A DNA stretch of 64,000 bases from an uncultured Bacteroidales bacterium (GTDB lineage: Bacteria; Bacteroidota; Bacteroidia; Bacteroidales; UBA932): assembly GCA_947168525.1 (NCBI GenBank), contig CAMVMG010000001.1, positions 372,001-436,000 on the forward strand, written 5' to 3'. The notes beneath the pieces were generated by a model. That model was not told where the DNA came from and did no database searches. It worked only from the letters and a program-made list of their open reading frames with translations. Below, piece after piece: positions 49,514 through 57,566 of this stretch; the stretch's first letter is position 1, and every line of letters begins with the position of its first letter. The translations under genes were made by a program, and so were the position numbers.

Positions 49514-49516
49514 GCT

Positions 49517-49858
49517 TTATTCACCTTTGATGTCGATGGGGTTTTCGCTCTGCGCCTTCCGGTAGAACAGGTCTCCGTTCTCGAATTCCGAGATGGCGAC
49601 GAGGTCCGGTTTGGGCTGGCGCTCGTAGTATTTGGAAATCTCTATCTGTTCCTTGTTCTCAAAGACTTCCTCCATGGTGTCCCGGTCGTTTCGGAATTCT
49701 TCCAGCTTCTTGGTGAGTTCCTTCTTTTCCGCCATGGCAATCTGGTTGGCTCTCTTGTACAGGATTACAACCGATTCGTAGATATTGCCGGTAGGGGCGG
49801 CCAGGTTCTTGATGTCACGGGTAATGGTGTTTACGGGTACTTTCTTCTTATTGTCCAT
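49517..49858 (-). CDS. rpoZ: RNA polymerase omega subunit (Rpb6-like)
   Basis: 113 residues. The conserved core TGNIYESVVILYKRANQIAMAEKKELTKKLEEF matches the omega/Rpb6 fold in its Bacteroidetes version. It stabilises the beta-prime subunit. The position between bamD and recN is common in this phylum. Confidence 0.9.
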   Translation of the reverse strand: MDNKKKVPVNTITRDIKNLAAPTGNIYESVVILYKRANQIAMAEKKELTKKLEEFRNDRDTMEEVFENKEQIEISKYYERQPKPDLVAISEFENGDLFYRKAQSENPIDIKGE

Positions 49859-49924
49859 ATGTAAATATTTATTTCTCTAAAATAAGGTACACGCCCGCCG
49901 GGGCGGAAGTTTCAAAAAAATGCG

Positions 49925-50746
49925 TTAGCTCTCTTCCGTGCCGGCGCCGGTTCCCAGGATGCCCTGCACCCTGCGGTAGATTCCGTCCAGTTCTTTCCGG
50001 TAATGGGATTCGGGATACTCGCCCACAAAGTTCAGGTAGTCGTCCACAAAGGTAAGGTACCTTTCCCTCCGCTTGGCGGGAACGCTCAGGCGCGCGTATT
50101 GGTAAGAAGCCATGGCGGTATAATAGAGGACGTCTTCCCGGTAGAAGTTGTCGGCGTTGGTCTTGAGAACGTTGCGGAGCTTCACGCGGGCGGCCAGATA
50201 GTCTTCCATCCGGTAGTACAGGCGGCCGGCCTCGAAGTCTTTGCGGTCCAGGCGGTCCTGGAGGTCGTGTTTCATCTCTGCGCAGGCCTGCAGGTGGGCG
50301 GCGTCTTCCGGGTGCTGCCTTTCATACTCGCCGATGGCTACCAGGCAGGCGCGGGTGGGTGTCTGGTCCAGCTCATAGCGGTAGGTGGCCCGGTACATGC
50401 AGTCCAGGCGGTAGAACTCCGCGTCGGGGGCGAAGGGGCTCCGTGGGAAGGTCTGGAGGAAATTGTCGAAATTGCTTTCTGCCGTGTAAAAGTCTTTGTT
50501 CCGGTAGTTGGACATGCCCCAGTAGAACCGGACGGTGTCGTCCCGGGCGGTTCCGTTGGTGAGCACGGCCATGGACTCGAAGAGCTGGGCGGCTTTCGTG
50601 AATTTATTGTTTTGGTAATAGTTCATGGCGGCGGCATACTTGGCGTCCACGTCGTTGGAGTTGAGCAGGGTCTCGAACTGGGAGGCGCAGGAGAAGGCGG
50701 CAGCGGCCACGAGCATTGCCAGGGCAGTTTTTTTGATGGATATCAT
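49925..50746 (-). CDS. bamD: outer membrane assembly lipoprotein BamD
   Basis: 273 residues. A lipoprotein signal (AAAAFSCAS) is followed by five TPR-like repeats (YAAAMNYYQNNKFTKAAQLFE, YWGMSNYRNKDFYTAESNFDNFL, FPRSPFAPDAEF). BamD works with BamA, encoded at 57567-60164, to insert beta-barrel proteins in the outer membrane. It lies three bases after trxB. Confidence 0.94.
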   Translation of the reverse strand: MISIKKTALAMLVAAAAFSCASQFETLLNSNDVDAKYAAAMNYYQNNKFTKAAQLFESMAVLTNGTARDDTVRFYWGMSNYRNKDFYTAESNFDNFLQTFPRSPFAPDAEFYRLDCMYRATYRYELDQTPTRACLVAIGEYERQHPEDAAHLQACAEMKHDLQDRLDRKDFEAGRLYYRMEDYLAARVKLRNVLKTNADNFYREDVLYYTAMASYQYARLSVPAKRRERYLTFVDDYLNFVGEYPESHYRKELDGIYRRVQGILGTGAGTEES

Positions 50747-50749
50747 TAC

Positions 50750-51679
50750 TTAACTGTTTTGTTCGATCAGGAATTTTTCCGCATCCCGGGCGGCCATGCA
50801 GCCGGAGGCGGCCGCTGTGACGGCCTGACGGTACCGGGAATCTTGCACGTCACCGGCGGCAAACACGCCCGGAACGCTGGTGCAGGCCGATTTCCCCTCG
50901 GTAACTATGTATCCGGCCGCATCCAGGGTGAGCCAGGGAGCGAAGAGCTCCGATGCAGGCGTATGGCCGATGGCCAGGAAGAATCCGTCGATGTCGATGT
51001 CGAAGACGGTGCCGTCCTTGCGCAGCAGCCGGGCGCCCGTAACGCCGAAACCGTCCCCAAGCACTTCCTGGGTGTTGCAGTTCCAGAGCACCTCTATATT
51101 TTCGGCGGCGAACACTTTCTCCTGCATGATGCGGGAGGCTCGGAACACGTCCCGCCGCACAATCATGTACACCTTTTTGGCCAGGCCTGCCAGGTACAGG
51201 GCTTCTTCGCAGGCGGTGTCTCCGCCGCCCACCACGGCTACGGTCTTCTTGCGGTAGAAGAAACCGTCGCAGGTGGCACAGGCCGACACGCCCGAGCCCT
51301 TGTATTTCTCTTCTGAGGGCAGCCCCAGGTAGCGGGCCTGGGCACCTGTGGCGATGATAAGGGTCTCGGCTTCCAGCTCCTCCTCCCCGTCGATGGTGAT
51401 CCGGAAGGGACGGCCACCCAGCTCGACGGCGGTAGCGGTTCCCTGACGGATGGAGGCTCCGAAGCTTTTTGCCTGCTCCCGCATGGAATCCATCAGGGTA
51501 TTGGCGTCTACTCCACCCGGAAAGCCCGGGAAGTTCTCGACGAAGGTGGTAGTGGTGAGCTGCCCGCCGGGCTGGATGCCCTCGTACAGGACGGGGGACA
51601 GGTTGGCCCGGGAGGCATAGATGGCGGCGGTGTAACCGGCAGGGCCGCCGCCCAGGATAAGGCATTTGATTCTTTCCAT
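50750..51679 (-). CDS. trxB: thioredoxin-disulfide reductase
   Basis: 309 residues: FAD-binding ILGGGPAGYTAAIYASRA, redox motif ACATCDGFFY, NADPH-binding VAVVGGGDTACEEAL and the C-terminal GVFAAGDVQDSRYRQAV. It reduces thioredoxin using NADPH. The ATG at 51679 is the family start; it follows the LysM gene by ten bases. Confidence 0.97.
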   Translation of the reverse strand: MERIKCLILGGGPAGYTAAIYASRANLSPVLYEGIQPGGQLTTTTFVENFPGFPGGVDANTLMDSMREQAKSFGASIRQGTATAVELGGRPFRITIDGEEELEAETLIIATGAQARYLGLPSEEKYKGSGVSACATCDGFFYRKKTVAVVGGGDTACEEALYLAGLAKKVYMIVRRDVFRASRIMQEKVFAAENIEVLWNCNTQEVLGDGFGVTGARLLRKDGTVFDIDIDGFFLAIGHTPASELFAPWLTLDAAGYIVTEGKSACTSVPGVFAAGDVQDSRYRQAVTAAASGCMAARDAEKFLIEQNS

Positions 51680-51689
51680 GGGGAGGGAA

Positions 51690-53408
51690 TTATCGTTGCA
51701 AAGTGGTAGAATAGTCTTTTTGGAACACAATCCGGCGCACGGCGGTGTTCTGGTGGTTGTCCCTGCTGTCCGACGAGAACTGGAAGTCCGTGTGCAGGCC
51801 GGACACTTTGTTGTTGCCCAGCATGCTGGTCCAGGAGTAGCCGTAACGGGCGCAGGCGTTCACGAAATACCGGGCCGTGTCGTAGCCCTGGAAGGCGAAC
51901 TGCGAGGGCTCTGTCTGGAACAGGGCGCGGTAGGCTTTCACGAAGCGGTCTACGGCGGGCGCGTTATAGTCGGCGAAATAGGTGGTGCTGATATGCAGGG
52001 AGGCCTGGTGGTAGGCGCTGCCCTCGATGGTGTCGAAGGTGCGCACCTTGGAAGGGGCGTACATCACCAGGTTGTAACCCTTGCCCATCATGATGCCCAG
52101 ATTCCGGATTACGTCGCCGATGAAGGCTTCGCTCTCGGAGGCCACCACCACGCGGTTCACGATACCCTTGCCCATTTTCTCTGTAAGGATGTTGGGGATG
52201 CCGCGGCCTTCCACGATGGCGTAGCTGAGGATTTCGTAGGGGAGCTGCAGGGCGGCCATGGCCGTACGGATGGCCACGGAGGCGGTCACGTTGCCGGCGC
52301 CTTTCTCCGTGATGAACAGGATACGGTCGCTGTCACGGTAGTCGTCCTTTACCCAGGAGGCCAGGTCGTCGTACTGGTTCTCCACCGGGGTGGGAGCCTG
52401 GATGAAGTTGCGGTAGTTCGCGGCCAGGGTGCCGGCCTTCTGGTCCAGCGGGGAAATCACCGGGACGCGGCCGTCCACCCGCTGCAGGATGGCTTCAATG
52501 TCGCGGCTGGCCACGGGGCCCAGCACGAAGTCGTCTTTCACCAGGGCGTCGATGGGCGGGATGCCGGCCGACAGGTCATAGACGTTCAAGTTTACCTTGA
52601 GTCCGTCGGCTTCCAGGTCTTTTACGGCCATCAGTACGCCGGAGTAGAAGTCCATGTTCACCTCGCTCACCTTGCCGGCTGCGTTCAGCGGAAGGATCAG
52701 CGAGAAGTCAACGTGGTCTTTCGGGGTCCAGAAGAGGCGGGTGCTGTCCGTATATTCCGGACGGCGGACCGTTTCAATGGGGGAAGGGTCTTCCCCATGG
52801 TCTTCGCCGGCCTGTTCCCCGGGGGTGACGGGGCCTTCCTGGGCTTCCTCGGTGAGCTCATGGTCTTTGTCGTCCTCGTCTTCCAGTTCCTGCCCAGCGT
52901 CCCTCACGGGAATCTTGAGTACCTGGCGGGTTTGCAGTTTCTTGGATTTGAGTCCGTTGGCGTCCATGATTTCCTTGGCCGATACGCCGTACTTGCGGGC
53001 GATGTCGTCCAGGTCTTCGTACCAGCGGACGGTGTGCTCGATATAGGAGGGATGGCTGCCGCCCGTCTGGGGACTGACATCGGCAGTGGCTGCGGACGAT
53101 GCAGCCGCGGCTGCGCCTTCTTTGAAGGGAATCAGGATGATGGCATTCTTCTGCAGGCCGGTCTCCCGCAGGGCGGGATTGGCTTCGTAGATATCTTCCA
53201 CACTTACGCCATAGGCTTTGGCAATGCCGAACAGCGTCTGCCGCTCCAGCACCACATGGGACAGGTAGATTTTCCCGTTGAGTTTCACCTTTTCCTGCGA
53301 CACGGTCACGGGAGTGGGTACATATCCGCCGTTGTTGTCCTGCGCAAAGGCGCTCTCGCCAAAGGCGGCGAGGAAGGCGGTGATAACGAGGATGGCGATT
53401 CTTTTCAT
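51690..53408 (-). CDS. LysM-domain protein with periplasmic-binding-protein fold
   Basis: 572 residues: signal peptide (ending FGESAFAQ), two LysM modules (about 45-100 with LERQTLFGIAKAYGVSVEDIYEANP, and about 125-175 with VRWYEDLDDIARKYGVSAKEIMDANG), an acidic linker and a type I periplasmic-binding-protein fold (SLILPLNAAGKVSEVNMDFY, VLGPVASRDIEAIL, PVISPLDQKAG). Bacteroidetes use this layout for proteins that bind peptidoglycan; the ligand of the second part is not known. Neighbours are trxB and a glycosyltransferase in the same row. Confidence 0.88.
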   Translation of the reverse strand: MKRIAILVITAFLAAFGESAFAQDNNGGYVPTPVTVSQEKVKLNGKIYLSHVVLERQTLFGIAKAYGVSVEDIYEANPALRETGLQKNAIILIPFKEGAAAAASSAATADVSPQTGGSHPSYIEHTVRWYEDLDDIARKYGVSAKEIMDANGLKSKKLQTRQVLKIPVRDAGQELEDEDDKDHELTEEAQEGPVTPGEQAGEDHGEDPSPIETVRRPEYTDSTRLFWTPKDHVDFSLILPLNAAGKVSEVNMDFYSGVLMAVKDLEADGLKVNLNVYDLSAGIPPIDALVKDDFVLGPVASRDIEAILQRVDGRVPVISPLDQKAGTLAANYRNFIQAPTPVENQYDDLASWVKDDYRDSDRILFITEKGAGNVTASVAIRTAMAALQLPYEILSYAIVEGRGIPNILTEKMGKGIVNRVVVASESEAFIGDVIRNLGIMMGKGYNLVMYAPSKVRTFDTIEGSAYHQASLHISTTYFADYNAPAVDRFVKAYRALFQTEPSQFAFQGYDTARYFVNACARYGYSWTSMLGNNKVSGLHTDFQFSSDSRDNHQNTAVRRIVFQKDYSTTLQR

Positions 53409-53418
53409 TGCGTTTGGT

Positions 53419-54537
53419 TTATAAGGTGGCGGCGAAGCCGGTAAGGCTGCGGCAGAAAGACTCCCAGCTGAGGCGTTGTTTTTCCCGCCGGATGGCTTGC
53501 AGGCAGCTACTGCGGAGCGAAGGGTCCGAGAAAAAGCGCACAATCTCTTCCCGGATGACTCCGGGCTCCGCCGCAGATGCGACAATTCCCGTGCCACGGT
53601 CGCCGATGGTGCCCTTGAGGCCGCCCACGTCCGTCACCACCATGGGGGTGTCGAACTGGTAGGCGATAGAGCTGATTCCGCTCTGGGTGGCGCTGCGGTA
53701 GGGCAGTACGGCCAGGTCCGAGGCAGAGAAAAAAAGCTTTACCTGAGCATCCCGGATATAGTCCGGAAAAACGTGTACGCGGTCTTTGGAGGGAAGGGAG
53801 TCGATGATGGCCTGGTACTTCGCGAACGAGCCGTAGGGTTCTCCGGCCACGACCAGCTGGTAGTCTTCCGGCAGGGTGCGGAAGGCCTCCAGCAGGATGT
53901 CCAGCCCTTTGTACTCGCGGATGAGACCGAAGAAAAGGAGGGTCTTGAGACCGGGGGCGAGCCCCAGTTCCCGGCGCGCCTGCTCCTGGGGAATCCTTTC
54001 CCCGAAATGGGAATAGAGCGGGTGGGGGAGGACGATGTGCGGAGCCTGCGGGCACAGGGTAAGCAGGTCTTTTTCCACGCTCTCCGACATGGCCACGAAC
54101 CCGCTGCATCCTTTCAGAAAATAGCGGGTGAGGGGTTTGTCGAACCAGTGCGGCTCGTGGGGGATGACGTTGTCCAGGACGGCCACGCTTTTGCAGCGGG
54201 CATGGCGGGCGACATACCCCAGGGACGGGGCGAACCAGGACATCCAGTATTTCATGACCAGAAGGTCTGCGCCCCAGGCGCGGATTTCCCGGGCCGTGCG
54301 GATGTAGGAGATGGGATTCATCGTGTCCAGAACGGCATGGGCCTCCACGGGGACGGCCTCGTCCTCAGGCGTCACATATTGTGTTTTACCGGGGAAGAGG
54401 AAGTTTGGATACTGCCTGGAAAAAGACCAGGCACGGGTATCAAAAGCGCATTTTCCCAGTCCTTCCAGCATGCTGGCGTTGAACTGGGAAATGCCGCCCC
54501 TGAGGGGGTAGAAACTGGACAGGATGGCTATTTTCAT
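53419..54537 (-). CDS. glycosyltransferase, family 4 type
   Basis: 372 residues, GT-B fold. The N-terminal half starts IAILSSFYPLRGGISQFNAS; the C-terminal half has LLFFGLIREYKGLDILLEAF, the nucleotide-sugar region DLAVLPYRSATQSGISSIAY, and GLKGTIGDRGTG. The acceptor is unknown; it may act on envelope glycans. It follows the Skp-like lipoprotein by nine bases and precedes the LysM gene by ten. Confidence 0.9.
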   Translation of the reverse strand: MKIAILSSFYPLRGGISQFNASMLEGLGKCAFDTRAWSFSRQYPNFLFPGKTQYVTPEDEAVPVEAHAVLDTMNPISYIRTAREIRAWGADLLVMKYWMSWFAPSLGYVARHARCKSVAVLDNVIPHEPHWFDKPLTRYFLKGCSGFVAMSESVEKDLLTLCPQAPHIVLPHPLYSHFGERIPQEQARRELGLAPGLKTLLFFGLIREYKGLDILLEAFRTLPEDYQLVVAGEPYGSFAKYQAIIDSLPSKDRVHVFPDYIRDAQVKLFFSASDLAVLPYRSATQSGISSIAYQFDTPMVVTDVGGLKGTIGDRGTGIVASAAEPGVIREEIVRFFSDPSLRSSCLQAIRREKQRLSWESFCRSLTGFAATL

Positions 54538-54546
54538 CCTGCAGGA

Positions 54547-55152
54547 TTATTTGTTGCTCCCCTTGCTCTTGATATAGGCTGCGTTGAGGCCGGCAAGGAT
54601 TTTGTCGGTAATGTCCAGGCGCTCGTCACCGGTGACCACGGGGGTGGACATGATATTGCCGGAGGTGGTGAGGATGAGGGCATACTTGTGCTCCTGGTTG
54701 AATTCCTTCACGAACGATGCGATAGCGTCTGCGATCTGGTTCATCATGACCTGGTTTTCCTCGGCCATTTCCTGCTGCTTGGTAACGGCGTACTGCTGGT
54801 ACTGGGACTGCTGCTCCTGGAGTTTCTGGTACTGGACTTGGGCGACGGAGGTTGTCAGGAGGCCTTTGTCCACCTTGTTCTGGAAGTCGGCGGCGTCTTT
54901 TTCCAACTTTTTGCCGCGGCGGTCTATCTCTGCCTGGATGCCGGAGGCCTTGGTCTCGAAGACGGAGTTAAGGTCATTGTACATGTCGTATCCCTGCATG
55001 ACCCGGTCGATATCGAAATATACGATGCTGCCGGGGGCGGCGGTAGTGTCCGCAGCGGTGGCCTGGACGGCGGGGGTATTGGCAGGAGTCTGGTTGCAGG
55101 CAACCAGAGTAATCAGTGCGGCGGCGCCGCAGATGAGGATGTTCTTTTTCAT
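54547..55152 (-). CDS. OmpH/Skp-like lipoprotein
   Basis: 201 residues with a lipoprotein signal (ALITLVACNQ). The rest is the OmpH (Skp) arrangement: a starting strand SIVYFDIDRVMQGYD, two long coiled-coil arms rich in Q, K and E, and the final strand YALILTTSGNIM. Skp chaperones hold unfolded outer-membrane proteins; this lipid-anchored form is a second copy besides the soluble one at 60225-60785. A promoter precedes it, making it the first gene of the long row that leads to bamD and recN. Confidence 0.88.
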   Translation of the reverse strand: MKKNILICGAAALITLVACNQTPANTPAVQATAADTTAAPGSIVYFDIDRVMQGYDMYNDLNSVFETKASGIQAEIDRRGKKLEKDAADFQNKVDKGLLTTSVAQVQYQKLQEQQSQYQQYAVTKQQEMAEENQVMMNQIADAIASFVKEFNQEHKYALILTTSGNIMSTPVVTGDERLDITDKILAGLNAAYIKSKGSNK

Positions 55153-55189
55153 TCTTATGTCACTGTTTATTATAATCGGTAAAAGCCTG

Positions 55190-55197
55190 CAAATTTA
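55190..55197 (-). promoter_or_regulatory. -7 element of the Skp-like lipoprotein row
   Basis: TAAATTTG on the minus strand; it overlaps the last codons of pdxJ and lies 37 bases before the ATG at 55152. Confidence 0.5.
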
Positions 55198-55920
55198 ACT
55201 ATTTTTTCGGATTTCCCCAAGATAGGCCTGAATTGTTTTCTCCAGCCCCAGGTACAAGGCGTCGGAGATGAGGGCGTGGCCAATAGAAACCTCGTCCGTC
55301 CAGGGGATGGTGCCCACGAAGTAGGCCAGGTTTTCCAGGGAGAGGTCGTGCCCGGCGTTCAGCCCAAGCCCCAGCGCCCGTACCGCCTTGGCCGTTTCCA
55401 CGAACGGGGCGATGGCCTCCTCCGGAGAGCGGGGGTACTGCTCTGCGTAGCTTTGCGTGTAAAGTTCCACCCTGTCGGCGCCGCAGCGGGCGGCTCCTTC
55501 CGCCATGGCAGGATCCGGGTCGATGAAGATGGACGTGCGGATGCCTTTGTCCTTGAAGCGTTTGCACAATCCGGTAAGGAGTTCCCGGTTGGCGACGGTG
55601 TCCCAGCCGGCGTTGGAGGTGATGGCGCTGTGCCCGTCCGGAACCAGAGTTACCTGGTCCGGAACCACTTCCAGCACCAGGTCTACGAAACTGGAAACGG
55701 TGGGATTTCCCTCGATGTTGAATTCGGTCTTTACCAGGGGACGGATTTCCCGCACGTCGGCATAGCGGATATGGCGCTCGTCAGGGCGGGGGTGGACGGT
55801 AATCCCCTGTGCGCCGAACCGCTCTGCGGCCAGGGCGGCCCGGGCGACATCCGGCACGTTACCGCCCCGGGCATTGCGGAGGGTGGCTATTTTATTGATG
55901 TTGACACTCAGTTTTGTCAT
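55195..55920 (-). CDS. pdxJ: pyridoxine 5'-phosphate synthase
   Basis: 241 residues: LSVNINKIATLRNARGG, ARAALAAERFGAQGITVHPRPDERHI, FNIEGNPT and LNAGHDLSLENL are characteristic. It makes pyridoxine phosphate (vitamin B6) from deoxyxylulose phosphate and an amino-acetone phosphate. The start at 55920 is supported by a -7 element at 55942-55949, which overlaps upstream ATGs. Confidence 0.95.
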   Translation of the reverse strand: MTKLSVNINKIATLRNARGGNVPDVARAALAAERFGAQGITVHPRPDERHIRYADVREIRPLVKTEFNIEGNPTVSSFVDLVLEVVPDQVTLVPDGHSAITSNAGWDTVANRELLTGLCKRFKDKGIRTSIFIDPDPAMAEGAARCGADRVELYTQSYAEQYPRSPEEAIAPFVETAKAVRALGLGLNAGHDLSLENLAYFVGTIPWTDEVSIGHALISDALYLGLEKTIQAYLGEIRKNS

Positions 55921-55941
55921 TTTTTCTTTCATTGAGATGCA

Positions 55942-55949
55942 CAAAAATA
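55942..55949 (-). promoter_or_regulatory. -7 element of pdxJ
   Basis: TATTTTTG on the minus strand, 21 bases before the ATG at 55920. Confidence 0.55.
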
Positions 55950-55971
55950 ATGAAATTTATAAGAAATGTGT

Positions 55972-55979
55972 TAATTTTG
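55972..55979 (+). promoter_or_regulatory. -7 element of nadK
   Basis: TAATTTTG on the plus strand, 23 bases before the nadK ATG, divergent from the pdxJ promoter. Confidence 0.5.
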
Positions 55980-56002
55980 GCGGTTAATTTGATTTCAAGC
56001 CC

Positions 56003-56827
56003 ATGAAAATCGGATATTTTATCCTGAACAGCGAACTCCGCAAAGACCCGAGGGTTGCGTCCCTCCTGGAAGATCTCGAATCCGCCACCTTCGATGTCTA
56101 CGAAATCCGTACCAAAGCGGACGTCCGTCCGGAGACAGACTTGGTGCTTTCCATGGGCGGGGACGGCACGTTCCTGTCCACCGCCCACGTCGTAGCCGAT
56201 ATCGGCCTTCCCATCCTGGGGGTCAACTTCGGCCGCATCGGCTTCCTGTGCGAGAACCGCCCGGAGGCTGTGAAGAAAGCCCTCATGGAAGGGGATTTCC
56301 GCATCGAGTACAGGACGGTGCTCAATGCCACCCTCAAGGGCCCGGGGGCCCGCCGGAGTATCGGCCTGCTTCCGTATTCGGTGAACGAGGTGGCCCTGCA
56401 CCGCAACGGATCCTCCGTGCTGGGCATCCATGTGAGCATTGACGGAGACCCGCTTCCTACTTACTGGGCAGATGGCTTGATCGTAGCCACTTCTTCCGGT
56501 TCCACCGCCTATTCGCTCAGCGTGGGTGGCCCCATCTGCATGCCGGATACCAAGGTGCTGGTGGTAGCCCCGATTTCCCCGCATAACCTGAACGTGCGGC
56601 CCATCGTGATTCCGGAAACCTCCAAGGTAGACATCTCGTTCCAGTCCCGGGACGGGGCAGCTATCATGTCTACCGACAACCGGACGGTGGAAATCCAGCC
56701 GGACTGGACCATTCGTGTAGAGATGGCACAGTTTTCGCTTAAACGTATCCGGCTCGCAGAGACAGGCTTCGTGCAAGCGCTTACCTCGCGCCTGTTCTGG
56801 GGAGAAGACATGAGAAACAACGGCTAA
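56003..56827 (+). CDS. nadK: NAD kinase
   Basis: 274 residues. Motif GGDGT in LVLSMGGDGTFLSTA, LGVNFGRIGFL and the DGLIVATSSGSTAYSLSVGG stretch identify the family. It makes NADP from NAD with ATP or polyphosphate. Four bases separate its stop from uppS. Confidence 0.97.
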   Translation: MKIGYFILNSELRKDPRVASLLEDLESATFDVYEIRTKADVRPETDLVLSMGGDGTFLSTAHVVADIGLPILGVNFGRIGFLCENRPEAVKKALMEGDFRIEYRTVLNATLKGPGARRSIGLLPYSVNEVALHRNGSSVLGIHVSIDGDPLPTYWADGLIVATSSGSTAYSLSVGGPICMPDTKVLVVAPISPHNLNVRPIVIPETSKVDISFQSRDGAAIMSTDNRTVEIQPDWTIRVEMAQFSLKRIRLAETGFVQALTSRLFWGEDMRNNG

Positions 56828-56831
56828 CTTT

Positions 56832-57533
56832 ATGGAGAAGATTATACCGCAGCACGTGTCCATCATCATGGACGGCAACGGACGCTGGGCCAAGGCCCGG
56901 GGCAAGGAGCGTGCCTTCGGCCATCTGGAAGGCGCCGAGAGTGTGCGGGTCATTACAGAGGCCGCCGGAAACGCCGGCGTCAAATACCTGTCGCTGTACG
57001 CCTTCTCCGAAGAAAACTGGAACCGCCCGGCTGCGGAGGTGAATGCGCTCATGGAACTGCTCCTGAGGTATATCGAGAGCGAACTCAAGACCCTCATGGA
57101 CAACGAAATCCGTTTCGTAGCCCTGGGGCACCGGGAGCGGCTCAGCGATAAAATCAACGCCGCCATAGACGCCGCCATGGCGCAGACCGCCGCCAACCGG
57201 AAGATGACACTCATCGTATTTCTCAGCTACAGTGGCAAGTGGGACATCCTGCAAGCCATGAAAAAAGCTGCGGCCAGCCTTTCTCCCGAGGAATTCCAGG
57301 CCATGGAATTTCCGGATTTCGACCACTATCTGGTAACGGCCGGCATCCCGGACCCGGACCTTCTGATCCGCACCTCCGGAGAACTCCGCATCTCCAATTA
57401 CCTGCTCTGGCAGTCGGCCTATACAGAATTTTATTTCACGGATGTCCTGTGGCCGGATTTCAGGGAGGCGGAATTCCGTGCCGCCCTTGAGGAGTATGCC
57501 CGCAGGGACCGCAGGTATGGGAAAGTGAAATAA
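56832..57533 (+). CDS. uppS: undecaprenyl diphosphate synthase (isoprenyl transferase)
   Basis: 233 residues: HVSIIMDGNGRWAKARGKER with the catalytic Asp, LYAFSEENWNRP and the C-terminal RTSGELRISNYLLWQSAYTE. It makes the C55 carrier lipid used by MraY and other envelope pathways. The gene sits between nadK and bamA, a frequent order in Bacteroidetes. Confidence 0.97.
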   Translation: MEKIIPQHVSIIMDGNGRWAKARGKERAFGHLEGAESVRVITEAAGNAGVKYLSLYAFSEENWNRPAAEVNALMELLLRYIESELKTLMDNEIRFVALGHRERLSDKINAAIDAAMAQTAANRKMTLIVFLSYSGKWDILQAMKKAAASLSPEEFQAMEFPDFDHYLVTAGIPDPDLLIRTSGELRISNYLLWQSAYTEFYFTDVLWPDFREAEFRAALEEYARRDRRYGKVK

Positions 57534-57539
57534 AATGAT

Positions 57540-57547
57540 TATCTTTG
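57540..57547 (+). promoter_or_regulatory. -7 element of bamA
   Basis: TATCTTTG, 19 bases before the bamA ATG. bamA may therefore be transcribed both from here and by read-through from uppS. Confidence 0.5.
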
Positions 57548-57566
57548 CAAGATAACAGCATCAGGA

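Noticed and set aside
52760..52850. Possible palindromic insertion in the acidic linker of the LysM protein
   Set aside because: Only short self-complementary runs (under nine bases) are visible; the linker is ordinary low-complexity acidic sequence.
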